From NCBI GenBank assembly GCA_038049695.1, contig CP142457.1:63174501-63238500 (forward strand): DNA of 64,000 nt, in the 5' to 3' direction. The number at the start of each line of letters is the position of its first letter. Position 1 is the first letter of the stretch. This DNA comes from Cinnamomum chago (lineage: Eukaryota > Streptophyta > Magnoliopsida > Laurales > Lauraceae). The notes beneath the pieces were generated by a model. The model did no database searches and was not told the origin of the DNA. It was given only the letters and a program-made list of their open reading frames with translations. This document shows, one piece after another, positions 37,201 through 48,992 of the stretch. A program made the position numbers and the translations under genes.

Positions 37201-38980
37201 TGTTTGACATGCTATTGATTCTAGAAAAAATAACTTTCAGAGTATTGAAAAAAGAAAATGATATTGAAATATTTTATTTCTACAGTTGCTTAGCATTTTG
37301 ACGTCGTCTAATGAACTGGTTGACCTTCTAAAGAAAGTAGATGCTGCATATCATTCAAAACCTGCTGGGTCCTCTCCAATATCTGATACTTCATATAGAA
37401 GTATTTCATCCATACGTGAACAGTTGCAGGTATTATTTTTGTCCTACATTCTTGAACTTGGTTCATAAATAAGCACGGTCTCACCTTATTACAAATCTTT
37501 CCTGCTTACAATAATCATATATTTAAGTTTTCACAAGTACATAAGAGCATGAAACCCTTTTTTTTTTTTTCATTTCAAAAAATTTACTGCTCTTATGTAC
37601 TTGTGGAAGCTGAGTTGAATTTGGTCTTTAAAAGTCCTATTTACAGGGTGGATTTGTATGGTTTCATTGTCATTTTTTATTTTTGAATTTGAAGTTCAGA
37701 ATCTCTCTTTGCCTTTTCTACTCATTTTATACTTTGGCAAACATGATTAGGATTGGGAGGATGGTTTATGTGAGAGTGATGCAGATGGATCCTTCTTACA
37801 TGAAAACTGGAATAGTGATTTAAGGCTTTTCAGTGAAGACGAAGATGGTGGGCATCAATTACTTCAGGTATTTCCTTCTCGGTATCACGGTTTTCGAGTC
37901 AGCTGAGACTGATTCATTTCACCCATTTTGCACTTGTTATTTGGCTCAAACCTAGACTTTATTATAACTTCATTTCCACACTTCTGGCTGTACCATTTTT
38001 ATTTACATCTAACCCACCCCTTAAATGCGAGTAAGAACTAAGATTTGGTAGTCTTAATTTTTACCCTCATTATTTTTTATGCTTCTTCTATCCATCTGGG
38101 AATAAATTTTTTATTTATTTTGTAATAGACCTTCAGCAAGAGAAGCTGGTGAAAAAATGGATTGATTGATATTATAGTTTATTGATGAATTCTTAAAGGA
38201 ACTGAAATCTCGTGTCTCTAAAATTGAGAATGCTGGTTGGACCTGCTGATAAGTTTTTAAAATGAAATTCTAGGAAGGATTCCATGCTAGAAAATTTTCT
38301 TTTATATGATTATTTACAGGTGAATGTTGTTTGTACTTTGTTTGCAGCTCTTCATTTTGCGTGCTCAACATGAGATCCGTGCCCTCAATGGCGAAAATCG
38401 CTCACAAAATCTTCAGAAAGTGGATTCATTGAAGGCCCAGATGAGCTGCTTATTTGGTGGCTCTGTTGGGAAACCCTCCAATCTGATGATTCCAGAACCG
38501 ATGCAGGACCAACATGGCCGTGACGAAGTGTTCACTCCCAAGCACCCAGGAGTTGGAAAACGCACTTGGGCTGATGTGAAATACAAAGGTGATTCAATGA
38601 AGCGTCCAATTTCTGATGGTGAGGTGGCATGGCTTGCAAGGCTGCTTGTCAGATTGTCCTATTGGCTAAATGAAAATCTTGGCCTAGATCAGCAGGGTGA
38701 AGGCAGCAGTGATCCATCTCCATCTGGGTCCTTCGTGGAAGTGTCCAGTGATGATACCTATCATATTAGTGGGGCAAAGGACGCTTTATGGGTTGTGTTA
38801 TCATCTGTTGGGTTTTGGCTCGTCCTGTTCGGTCATATGGTGGTTAATTTTATGAGAAAACATAGGCTGAGGATAAACTTAAGGGGGTTGGCTTCGAAAA
38901 AGGTTGTGATGATAATAACAGCGTATGTTGTTTTCAGTGTGTGGAAGAAGGTTCTAGGCATGTGCCACATTCTCCTCTAG
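31237..38980 (+). CDS. SMPD4-like (neutral sphingomyelinase 3) membrane protein, four exons
   Basis: Exons are 31237-32772, 37286-37429, 37751-37867 and 38348-38980, all GT-AG and all phase 0, giving 809 residues. The first exon supplies 512 residues with blocks such as FPVERLPEWVRFALQNERYC, FEYYVFWFAYYPVCRG and YLRAFVPNYG, which I recognise as the SMPD4/mit_SMPDase family. The last exon carries RPISDGEVAWLARLLVRLSY and two membrane segments, at about 745-768 and 785-809. Animal SMPD4 is a tail-anchored ER/nuclear-envelope protein reported to hydrolyse sphingomyelin. Plants lack sphingomyelin, so the plant substrate is uncertain. The start at 31237 is preferred over the in-frame ATG at 31258 because it is first. 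Intron 1 is about 4.5 kb and holds repeats. Family call from memory. Confidence 0.88.
32932..32955. repeat. (AT)n microsatellite in intron 1
   Basis: TA dinucleotide tract in intron 1 of the SMPD4-like gene, about 160 bases past the donor. Confidence 0.8.
33497..34315. repeat. ACGATTCG-rich repeat region in intron 1
   Basis: Two clusters (33,500-33,660 and 34,235-34,305) are full of direct and inverted CGATTCG/GATTCGTATC motifs. The outer edges, TATCAGAATCATACG on the left and the reverse complement of ATACGATTCTGATTGC on the right, match as imperfect inverted repeats, so the whole may be one AT-cored element or two small palindromic ones. No target duplication was found. Confidence 0.45.
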
Positions 38981-39100
38981 CCTTTTCGGTTGCTGCTTGT
39001 TACCTGTCAGGACTCAAATTCCATGCGATGATTCCTCTCATACATTTGTAAATAGTAGCATGGGTAAAATGTAAGAAAAAGGTTTTTGTCATCAGCCGTG

Positions 39101-39235
39101 CTACCCACCCCGACCCAGACCCCGACTGGGAGCCCAGGCCCCCATGGGGTCCGTTGGATCCCAGGGGCGACTGGAATCCAACGGACCCCATGGAGCCCGG
39201 GCTCCCAGTCAGGGTATGGCGGTCGGGGTGGGTAG
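39101..39235. repeat. Near-perfect GC-rich hairpin in the probable 3' UTR
   Basis: The 135-bp block starts CTACCCACCCCGAC and ends GTCGGGGTGGGTAG. The two halves pair over about 60 bases with a few mismatches and one small bulge (CGACTGGGAGCCC with GGGCTCCCAGTC, CATGGGGTCCGTTGGAT with ATCCAACGGACCCCATG-like sequence). It lies 121 bases after the stop codon of the SMPD4-like gene and is far richer in G+C than its surroundings. A TTTGTCAT-like flank occurs on both sides but is not adjacent, so no target duplication is proven. Confidence 0.85.
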
Positions 39236-40146
39236 ACTTTTTCTTTGTCATAGTATCCTTTTTCCTTGAATTTTGCAGGACATTGCACTGAATGTTGGAA
39301 TTTGTCCCACAACAATTGTATTCGTCTGCTTAGTGTGGAAATATCATCATACTCTTTAATATGGAAGTATTAATGTAAGTTCAGGTCGTCCTGCTTCTAT
39401 ATTAGTAGTTGGCCATAGTTTCATTCATCTTGCTAGCCAAGCTAATCATTTTATCTTTTGATTTATTTGTCTGGCTGCTCGCTTTGATCAGTTGACATCC
39501 ACTGCTGGATTGGATGATAATAGTCAAACTATTATTAGTTCTATTGGAGAGTGGAGAATTTTGCTGCTACGAGCGCACTATTTGCTTGCCCTTCTATTGT
39601 AATCATAGGCTAAAACTAAAAATAAAAAATAAAAAATTTGAAGACGACGGCAAACACTCAGCAGGCATCAAGATCTTCTGATCACTGTAATAAATTGTGG
39701 AGAGTCGCGTGATGGGTCCATCTCAATCTAAATTGAAATTCGTTGGCACGCCTGACACTGAATTGATCGAATCGCTTTTCTTATTATCCTTTTTTCTTTT
39801 GGCTCGACCACTAGCCACAGGTTACCCATTTCTTTCTCGTCGTCTCAGCAATTGATGGCTTTACCAATTTCTTCTTATAATTGATAAGCGCCATCGCCAT
39901 AAAATTGCTTTTTTTTTTTTTGGGTAGAAAATAAAATTGCTTTTAGAAAACATCACGTGTCTCATAAAGCAACCCATGTGAAATGATATTTTATCTTTTT
40001 ATGAACCAACTCTCTTTTTGTGCTACGGACGGACTCAATACTCCCTTCGCTTTAAAAAACGAAGAAAAAGAGTGACGGCCCAGATCTCTAGACTAATAAT
40101 CATAACCGTTGATCAACACACAACTACAAGTGCCCTTCCCTTGGGC
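39236..40146. other. 3' flank of the SMPD4-like gene
   Basis: Probable 3' UTR and spacer with A/T-rich runs; no gene recognised. Confidence 0.5.
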
Positions 40147-40150
40147 TTAT

Positions 40151-40455
40151 GGCCTCTTTTGGTAACTCTACTAATTGAGTAAAGTTAAGTAAAGTTGATT
40201 TTGAAGAAAGAATAAAATATAAGTTGGTTATGATGGTATTTTATTTTTAGTTATTTATTATGAATTTTTTTTTATTTTTTGTATGAAAAAGTGGAGTATT
40301 TTTGTATTTTAGTGGATAAAAATATTTACTTTTTGACTTTTTGTATGAAAAAGATGAAGAGAATATTGAATAAAGTGCATTTGATGTGACATCTTATCTG
40401 AAAAATAGAGGCTTTATTTGACTTGTATTGTATTAGTAAAAATGCCAAACAGGCC
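40151..40455. mobile_element. MITE, family A, copy 1
   Basis: Ends GGCCTCTTTTGGTAA and GCCAAACAGGCC are inverted repeats; TTAT flanks both sides (40147-40150, 40456-40459). The interior shares AATAAAATATAAGT, TTATGATGGTATTTTATTTTTAG and TGTATGA.AAA.TGGAGT with the copy at 57418, identifying a family. Confidence 0.65.
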
Positions 40456-41246
40456 TTATGGACATCATTTTTGGACTAGTGATCATCACCATTAACTATA
40501 GAATAAGGAGATCGATCAGATAGATTTTAGTAAGGAAGTCGGTAATCATAATGCATCTTATAGTTGAAGATCCATCCAATTCGTTGCGTTTAATTTCTAT
40601 CTATCTATATTTTCAACCGGGTGCTTGTGCTTGGACTTACTTGGAAGGCATCTTTTTAGTTTTTACACTGCAGGGCCAGGGGCCAGACTGAAGAAAGAAA
40701 ACAAAATGCGAAATTACATGGCTTTTTTTTTATTTTTTGGGGCTTTGGCACTCGATCATCCTTTTCCAAAGATGAAAGGCCAACATTATCAAGTATTTAC
40801 TTCCAACGGGTGACAAGATTAGGACCCACGAATAGAATATGCTGTCGACACGATACATGTTGAAATTGCTACTTTGCCCATACGTGAATCGGAACGATCC
40901 ATCATCATCCGTGAACCTGTGGAACAAATGGATGGTAGAGACCATCGCATCAAATATCAGATATGTAGTGTGGTCTCAGTGGACATGGTCCTCGTTTTAC
41001 GTCCATGGAAAATCAGTTCCTCATTTTTTCTTGTTATTATTACTCTTTACTGATCAGAGAGAAGATTTACGCATTTGTGTGGGATCATAGAAAACCAAAC
41101 TTATTTTTATGCTTTTTTTTTTTTTATCAAGGGAAAGAGACTGCACCAAACATAAAAATTTCTGTAGCAAAAAACTGTTTATTAGCATTTTTTTTTTCCA
41201 AAAAGAAATAAGGAGCTGCACGAATGTGCCCTTGCCCTTCTTTCTT
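40456..41246. other. Intergenic, nothing recognised
   Basis: No supportable gene; several poly-T/poly-A runs. Confidence 0.5.
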
Positions 41247-41644
41247 TTCTTTTTTGGGATAATAGCAGTAAACATTTACTTTGCATGTATTTCAGACTAC
41301 CCCCTATAGTTTAGTATTTTGTACTAAACCTATCTGAAGTTTTAATTAATATGTAAAAGTGATGGATTCTGCTAGTATTAACGGCGTATATGTATATATG
41401 GCCTATAGGGCAAACTGGGGGCAACTTACTCTTCCAAATGGCTTTAGAACAAGACTTTTTTGCCCCTGAACCTAGCCTATTAAAAAGGGATAGAAAGATT
41501 GAGTTTGTTTGCTTCAATGAGTTTGTGAGCAGCTCTCGGCCTTCTTCTTCAGCCATCAATCTGCGAGTAGCCGTCAGTCATCATCTTCAACCATATCAAA
41601 TGCTTTCCTCTTCAAACTTATATATTCAGTTTTCTCGTGGTTGA

Positions 41645-42076
41645 AGTTCTCAATTTGATGGTGAAATTCGTTACTGTTACTGCGGGCATAGGGCTTCTTT
41701 GAGAACTTTCCGAACACAGTGGAATATGGGGAGGAGGTTTCTTAGTTGTGCACTATATGGGGTTATGCTTTGATCCATCTATTTGATCTTCTTCACGTCT
41801 GGTCAACCATGATAGTATTAATGTATTTTTTTTTTATTTTGTTCTCAGATCCAGCCAGCGTGTGGATTCTTTGAATGGGTTGATGGAGAAATAGAGCTTG
41901 TGCCGAAGCTATTGAATATGATTGATGTGTTGGAGAGGGAATTGAAGTCAGCTTCTCGAAGCGAAAGACGTTACATACGTGTGCTGTTGGGGACATGGGC
42001 TGGAATTGTGTTTGTGTTGTTCATGTGTTACCTACTAATATCTTGGACTCTTGTAGATGGGTTGGAATTACCATGA
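41645..42076 (+). pseudogene. GRF-type zinc-finger protein with C-terminal membrane helix, inside the MULE
   Basis: Exon 1 (from 41645, after an in-frame stop, to 41761) encodes RYCYCGHRASLRTFRTQW then MGRRFLSCALYG. After an 87-base GT-AG intron, exon 2 (41849-42076) gives ACGFFEWVDGEIE, a heptad-like helix LLNMIDVLERELKSASR, a membrane segment GIVFVLFMCYLLISW, and a stop. The cysteine spacing and GRRF...CGFFEW pattern are the GRF zinc finger, a nucleic-acid-binding fold. Similar short GRF-coil-TM proteins are common in plant genomes. No in-frame ATG precedes the finger, so the copy is probably broken at its start or misses a leading exon. It is the second gene of this MULE, not a host gene. 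Confidence 0.65.
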
Positions 42077-42779
42077 GCATATGTATCAGTGGGAATATAA
42101 TAGAAAATGGGTTGGAGTTGTTTGTTTGTCAATGACTCTACCTTTTTTTTATGAACTTTAATTAACATGCAATAAGAAAACACTAACAAAAAGACTTGAC
42201 AAGAATACAATGAACAATCAATTGTTGTGAACTTCATCATCCTTCCAGTAACAAAAAAACTGGAAACATCATCATTCAAACAGTAACAAAAAAAAAAAAA
42301 AATGGAAACATCATCATCCAAATAGTAAAAAATATCATCCAAATCCAAACAGGCATCCAAAAATAAGTTGTTTAAAACAGTCATCAGTGACATAACATCA
42401 TCCAGAAAAAAGTCCATTTTAAAATAGTGGTTGTTGTCATCAACAAGTTGAGCTCCGTTTTCCTGCTCCAATCCGCCCTCTACTTGCTTGTAACTTCCTT
42501 CTACCGCTGGTATTTCTTGCTGATGGATTTGGCTGAGAAGAAGCTTTTCTGACTCTCACCTGACCAATTAAAATATGAAAACCTTAGTGAGTAAATGCAT
42601 ATACTATAGTTAGAAGTAAAAAATCAAAAGGGTGAAAACATGCATATACTCTAGTTAGAAGTAAAAAATTAAAATGGTGAAAACACAGTACCTTGTGTGG
42701 TGGCATGGTATGAGAAACTGGCATGGGCTAAGAAGCAGGCATGGGCTGAGAAGCTAGCTGAGGCTGTGATGCAGAACTA

Positions 42780-45394
42780 AAGAGTCTTGAATTGGAATGC
42801 ACTGGTCCCTTTTAAGACCTGACATTATGGCCTGTTTTCAAGCATTTAGCACAAGTTATTGTTCTATTCATTCTAGAAACTCTACTGAAATTGGGTAACT
42901 CATCTACTTCCCTCCTCCTCAACTTTCTTGGCCTACCTACAGGTCTTCTATAAAAGGAGGACCAACTGCTTCCATTCCACTTTCTATCCAATCATGCATT
43001 CCAGGTACTGGGTGTATCATACCATTATATGCCCTCAAATACATCTCTTTGCTGCAGTATACATGAATGTAATCTTCACGCTTTTCTTGATTCATGTATA
43101 TATATGCTATGACATGCTTACAAGGTATTCTAGTCAAATCTCACATACTGCATAAACATGTTCAACTCTCAATGTTAACAACAAAAGTTTTGGCAAAACA
43201 GTCAACCTCAAACTCACCTCTGCTTGATAAGTTGGCAAAACAGTGTCTGTTGTCATTCTTGCTCTTTTCCAACTTCTCCAATATCCCCGGACAGATTATC
43301 CCATCATATTTGGTCATTCATTTCAACTTCACTTGAGTTTTGTTCATCAGCTTCCTCCTCACACACTCAAGCAAACCAACTATTGGTTTTTCCCTTGAAT
43401 CATGTAATTGTTAAAAGACTCACAGTGGTTGTTTGTTAATGCATCACATTTGGCCCTTGTGGAAAAATGAGACCTTGCCCACCTGTTTTGATTAGCAACT
43501 ATCAGCCAATTATATGCAGTCTGGTCCTTCTCTTTGATCCTCTGCATATTACTATCAAATTCTCTTGGTGATTCATATGATGTTGCAGCCCACATAGCAT
43601 CTTTAAACAATTTTCTTCTGAAAAGCTTTTTGAAGTTATCATACATATGCTTCAGGCAGTGTCTAATTTCAGCAGTATGAACAACTATCTCAAATGCCGC
43701 ATCAAGTCATTTCTGTCTATCAGACATAAAAATCCAGCCCATGTCACTATGAGTCCATATTTTCAGCCTATACAACAGTCATTGCAATTGGGAACATATT
43801 CTCATTCCCATCACTACCTACTATAGCCAGCACTTGTCCACCATAAATACCTTTGAGGAAACACCCATCTAGACCAATTATGGGTCTGCATCCACTCATA
43901 AACCCGACCTTTTGTGCCTCGTAACAGACATACAATCTCTGAAAATATGAAATTCTATTCATATTAGGTTTTTGTGTCACCACAAATAGACTTGTATTTA
44001 GATTGTACTTCTGAACAGTGACACAATAGTCCCTCAATCTAGTGTACCGCACTCTAATATTTTCAGAGATGTTATATGCTGCCTTCCTCTTCACTCTATA
44101 CAACTTTTTCTTCGACAAATCAACCTTCAGATCTCTTCTCAGTTCTTTTTGCATTGCAGGGATTGACCATTTCGTATCGTCACTCATTCTCTGCCGGTAT
44201 TTATTAGCTATATAGTTGGAAGTGACAAAGTGGCTTTTAAACTTCATACCACATGCATGTTTGGGCTTGAACGTCTTAGTTTGAAATGTCCTCTCACCCT
44301 GCATGGGTGATGCATGAATACTAAACCCACAATCATATATTACAGACAGTTGTGATTCTCTTGTTCTCATTTTTCAAATATGTAATGTCATAGCCTTGCT
44401 TTACAGTCCATTCAACACGCGCTTGTCTGAATACTTGTGGACTTGTAAATATCATACCCAACTTGAGTTGAGGATTCCCCATATCAGTCAGCTCATTAAA
44501 GTCAGGCCATTTCGACCTGTTGTTCTCATCAGATGAGCTGCACAAAGACTGAAACTCATCCCCATGCTCAGCATCTATAATCCAGTTTTCATCAACTGGT
44601 ACTTGTTGGTTTTAGGTCATTCTCCTTCCACACTCTCAGCTTTATGAGGTTGTGATTCATTCTCACGAGATCCTTTGAAGATATCCTCATCATCAGCCTT
44701 CTCAACATCCTCATATAACTCAGGAGGCTCATCAGGATCTAATCTGATGTGATCACTCTCAACCTCACTATCATCATCATGAGAGTCATCATGATGACCA
44801 TGTTACTGATCTTGGTCATCATCACTGCTATTATAATTGCCTTCATCAACAACAGGTTCATTTTCAACATTGGCAATATAGTCCTTCTCACAGTGAAGTT
44901 TCCCACTAACTGATGCAATTTTTGCTGCAGGTAACTGCTTCAAGAGACCTTTTGTGTGAATATTTTACATCAAGACCTTCTCCTTAGGTGACACTACCAT
45001 CAAACGTTCATGTCACCTCTCTACATAAAATAGTCAACACATTACTGCCCTTATAATGTTCTAATAGAACAACTACATCCTTGTTTGATTCAATCCGCCT
45101 CAGACCATCATCAAAACTCAAGGTCGGCACCTTAAAATACATCATACGGTTCGCTGCGTACCCTAATTCCATCACATAATCCCTAAACTCAAAAAATGAC
45201 ACTTTATCAATATCAAAATCAATGATTTCATCGACCACACCCCCAATGTATATACTATTTGGTGGCTCTGTAAAATAACCACTATGGTGGAATCGTACTA
45301 TCACTTCATCAAACGACATCTGCATGTAAACAACATTTCTTTGAGGCCAATTCATGAACAATAACATAGAAAATTGGATGTTTGACAAAACCAT
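42780..45394 (-). pseudogene. MuDR/MULE transposase, decayed
   Basis: Minus-strand frame fragments lie in order. An N-terminal PB1-like region (45394-45008, with FDEVIVRFHHSGYF) is followed by an acidic stretch and a MuDR DNA-binding region (GNPQLKLGMIFTSPQVFRQA at 44545-44333). The catalytic core (44370-43768) includes IIGLDGCFLKGIYGG and VGSDGNENMFPIA, which carries the first Asp of the DDE set. Next is a region with CESFNNYMI (43646-43380), then a SWIM finger (IPCKHVIAYIYMN, near 43,120). Last is a zinc-knuckle-like CAKCLKTGH (near 42,860), whose last Cys is replaced and which is followed by a stop. The fragments are in different frames with stops between them, so no active enzyme is made. 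Confidence 0.85.
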
Positions 45395-46135
45395 GGATAC
45401 AAGAAACTTTTTTTTGTGTCATTGTGGTCCCCTCCATGTGTGACAGCCAAAAGCAACCGACACAGTGCAAACAAATGGGGATTTTATTCCACCAACATTC
45501 ATTAAAAAAAAAAATGAAATAGATAGCACAAGAGAGGACCATTTTCACACAACATCACTATATCAGATAATGAAAGGTCCTACATCCACTCAAAGTAGCC
45601 GAAAAACTCATCCCCATTCACTAAAATGAGACACAGAAAGAGACAATTTTCTAATGTAAATTTTATATAGAGATCGTACAAACCCCATCAATAACTTTAC
45701 AATCCATGCCCGTAGAGATGTCAATTTAAGATTTTTTTTTTTTTTTTTTATCAAAACCCAAAACCTAAAACCATTGGCATCAGACATTATTAAGGGTTTG
45801 AGATTATGCATACCTCTAAAATCGTTGATGCTTTTTAATGGATTCTCGCTGAAGCTTCTTGATGGTTTGAAACCTCTGAAATTGCAGAGCACCAACCGCA
45901 ATCCAGATTGCCTTTTGAAGGAGGGGCAATTTCTCCCAAAATCGCCTCGCCAATGAAGAACCCTAACCGCAAGCAGAAAAAGGATAAGACACGAGTTATA
46001 TATGAAGGGGTAAATTCGTCATTCTATCTTTTTCATCACGGTCATTTCTATTTGCATTGTGATTTAAAATACAGGTAATTAAAGGGGGATAGTCTGAAAT
46101 ACATGTAGGTATTCTGCTATTATCCCTTCTTTTTT

Positions 46136-46587
46136 TTTTATCTTAATGATGAAAATGTTTTAACTCTCTTGTGAAGCCCACATAGGTCCACCTTTGATCA
46201 GTAAAATTCTTTGATGATCTTATCATCTCATAATATATGGACTCAGGTCAAGTTTTACACTCATATATAGTACCCTCACTCATTGTTGGGTTGAATATTA
46301 AAAAAAAACCCTACCGTTTAGATATGAACTTCAAGCTGCTGCATCATATGGAGGGAAGTAGGGCAATACCCATGCTGATATAGTAGGCAAAGATAGTAAC
46401 TTGGAGTGAAAGGTCATAACTTGCAAGGCACAGGGGCATTTCCGTCACCACAAAAAACAGAGTCACCACGCACTACTACCAGTACTATCATTAATTAACA
46501 AGGGCCAGACACATTTATATTAATAAATGTAATTGATTGATACTCTTTTTAGCCACTGCTGTGGATCCACCGCGTCCCATCCGTGTC
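46136..46587. promoter_or_regulatory. Upstream region of the PLAT gene
   Basis: Between the MULE and the PLAT gene there is no other gene. The stretch should hold the PLAT promoter; only the TATA box at 46588 could be identified with confidence. Confidence 0.5.
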
Positions 46588-46595
46588 TATATAAG
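46588..46595 (+). promoter_or_regulatory. TATA box of the PLAT gene
   Basis: TATATAAG, 89 bases before the start codon, followed by a pyrimidine-rich leader. Its position shows that the in-frame ATG at 46533 is upstream of transcription and that 46677 is the start. Confidence 0.75.
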
Positions 46596-46676
46596 CCCTC
46601 CCTTCTCCTCAATCCTCCTTGCAACCTGCTCCAGATAAGTCTTCTTAAATCCACAGAGACAGAGAGGAAGAGAGAG

Positions 46677-47258
46677 ATGGGTGTGAATCTGGTGCTATTC
46701 CTGCTGTTCCTGACTGGATCTGGTGCTGTGTTGGGCTCCAAGGATGAGTGCGTCTACACCATGTACATTCGAACCGGATCCATCTTCAAGGGTGGAACCG
46801 ACTCCAGGATCAGCGCATCGTTCGGTGATGCGTCAGGGAGAGAGGTGCGCATCTCAGATCTAGAGGACTGGGGCCTCATGGGTCCATCCTACGACTACTA
46901 CGAGAGAGGTAACCTTGATATTTTCAGCGCCCGTGGACCCTGCCTAAGTGGCCCACTCTGCAGGCTCAATCTGACGTCTGATGGGAGTGGGGACCATCAT
47001 GGATGGTACTGTGAGTATGTGGAGGTCACTTCCACTGGGCCCCACAAGGAGTGCACCCAGACCATCTTCTATGTTCGCCAGTGGCTAGCCAGAGATGCTC
47101 CTCCCTACCAGCTCACCGCACTTCTCGATGGGTGCGCCCAGACCTCAGCATCATCGAACCTGAACCATAGGCGTGGCCCCCTCATCGTTGGGAACCCTAA
47201 CCTTGCTGATGCTGATGCCGATGCCGATGCCGATGCCGATGCCGATGCCGCCCAGTGA
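46677..47258 (+). CDS. Secreted PLAT/LH2-domain protein
   Basis: The intronless frame encodes 193 residues. Residues 1-20 (VNLVLFLLFLTGSGAVLG) are a signal peptide. Residues about 25-150 are a PLAT/LH2 beta-sandwich: DECVYTMYIRTGSIFKGGTD, DWGLMGPSYDYYERGNLDIF, LNLTSDGSGDHHGWYCEYVE and FYVRQWLA. These are hallmark blocks of the plant PLAT1/2/3 group. PLAT1-type proteins are ER/secretory proteins reported to promote abiotic stress tolerance; the molecular ligand is unknown. Paired cysteines suit an oxidising compartment. The C-terminus is unusual: seven Asp-Ala repeats encoded by a GATGC(C/T) hexanucleotide array, then Ala-Gln. The gene is complete. Confidence 0.92.
   Translation: MGVNLVLFLLFLTGSGAVLGSKDECVYTMYIRTGSIFKGGTDSRISASFGDASGREVRISDLEDWGLMGPSYDYYERGNLDIFSARGPCLSGPLCRLNLTSDGSGDHHGWYCEYVEVTSTGPHKECTQTIFYVRQWLARDAPPYQLTALLDGCAQTSASSNLNHRRGPLIVGNPNLADADADADADADADAAQ
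47208..47249 (+). repeat. In-frame GATGCC hexanucleotide array (7 units)
   Basis: Seven GATGC(C/T) units at the 3' end of the PLAT coding region encode (Asp-Ala)7. The third-base change from GCT to GCC marks the first unit. Such arrays change length easily without shifting frame. Confidence 0.9.
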
Positions 47259-48992
47259 ATTAGTGAGCCTCATCTCCACCGTTGATGCTGCTATGATCTA
47301 GATCGTCAACTTTTTTTTTGTTCTTTTTCTTTTTTGATGTGTCAGTGTCATGGTGTGTTGTTTGTTTATGAAGGAGATCAGATGGCGTAGATGTGTCCTA
47401 GTATTATTATGTTTAGTTATGAAGATATGATAAGGAAAGATATCTCCCTCTATTGTGATCTTCATACTCGTACATCATTATCTGCCGTACATGTGTCTGG
47501 TGGGGGGTCCACGCCAAAGATGCAACATATAATAAGGACACGGAATTGCTGTTGCATACAGCTCATATGTGGGACCGCGAAATCATGACGTGATAGATGG
47601 TGGCCGAGTCAGAAAGAGGCAATCATAGCCCTTAATCTATGGGCCACCAACAAAATAACGGTCCAATAGAAATATATATTGGAAATTGACTCCAGGCAGG
47701 GAAGGGGGAATATATTTCTCAGTCTCTTACACACACACACACTCTAGGCGGATTGGGATGCATTGAAGTCACCGTAGGGCCTACCTACTGATAATCCAAA
47801 GCGTTAAAATTATTTGCAATCCCGTTCAGTACAATATTCTCAAATTTTACTTCCGTAAAACTTGGCAGGATGACTCAAAAAATATATCGCACCAAAGTCC
47901 AAAGTGCTAAAAGTGTGGATTTCTTCATCATATTTCTGTGGAAACAGTATTTACAAGATCGTGTACTTAACTGTTTTTTCTTTATTATTTTTTTCTGAGT
48001 GATGGCGAAGAAGCATTAAGTACAATTAAATCAGCATAAGAGCAGTTCAATGAAGACAAACGAAAAAAAAACATACTACCAGCTTATTAGAACAACTACA
48101 CCATCCAGCCAACGTATGACTTAGTCACTAAATTGTACAACTAAACCATTAAACACCTACTTTTGCTTCCCCAACCATGTCATAGACTACTACATGCTTC
48201 TAAAGAAGATGACCAAACTTTCATATCATTCAAAATAAAGTGAAGCCTTTTAGGACCTTTGCTTTCCAAGAAACCCGGTTTATTGTTATAGAAGGATCAC
48301 TCTCCCCCACGGATCTACTTGAGTAAAATAAATCATGAAAGGCTTTAAACCTTCCTTAATTGTTGAAGCCACAGACCATTAGAGTCCTTCATACAGATCA
48401 AAGAAGAAAATACAATGAGAATCTCCTTATTTGCGTGTGGTGCAGAACACCACCACCAATCCCTATAGACCTTGGCCAATCTCTAGTTGTTTTATCAATG
48501 TTAACTGGAACACAAATGAGGACAGGGGGGCAAATAGCCAATTAAAACTTGATAAACATGCAAATTTTTCTTCTTTTTGTTTATTCATCAAAGTGCTGTA
48601 ATTTTATGTTTAAATTCAGCTTAGTATTTGATTAGTTCTTGTTTTGTGCTGTTACCAGCCAAGGGGGTTTATTTCCTCTTCCGCAAGGAAAATTCTCTTC
48701 ACACCAAACAAACTAAGAAACAGTGATTATCATGAAAAATTAGAACAATCTCTATTGCAGAATCCTCATAACACAACTGTACTCTTAATCTGATCAACCA
48801 TGTGCCCATACTACAAAGGACTAAGTCCCCATTTTTCATTATAGATTCTTAAAAATCTCTTTAAACTGATCACTAAGAACAAAGAGAAAAAACAAGCAAA
48901 AACAAGCAAATATTGAAAGACAGAAGTTCATAATAAGCACACAGCTGAATACAAGAAGCTCGCTACCACGCTACTCATCTTTCATGGTAGTT
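47259..48992. other. Intergenic between convergent PLAT and hydrolase genes
   Basis: Holds the 3' ends of both genes. No further gene or repeat recognised beyond a short CA tract near 47,730. Confidence 0.5.

Larger units (their letters stand above)
41256..46126 (-). mobile_element. Mutator-like element (MULE), 4.87 kb, with 9-bp target duplication
   Basis: Inverted ends begin GGGATAATAGCAG on both strands and, after a short gap, continue CATGTATTTCAGACTA then a run of C; the terminal repeats are about 50 bp. The exact 9-mer TTCTTTTTT flanks the element at 41247-41255 and 46127-46135. A 9-bp duplication is diagnostic of MULEs. Inside, on the minus strand, is a decayed MuDR-type transposase (about 42,800-45,394). 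On the plus strand near the left end is a two-exon GRF zinc-finger reading frame (41645-42076). The genes are convergent. Confidence 0.9.

Noticed and set aside
42028-42471. 147-residue Asp/Phe-rich minus-strand frame
   Set aside because: Low-complexity translation of A-rich and CATCATC repeats inside the MULE, overlapping the GRF exon on the other strand.
46533-46676. Upstream in-frame extension of the PLAT gene
   Set aside because: Begins upstream of the TATA box; the signal peptide starts properly at 46677.
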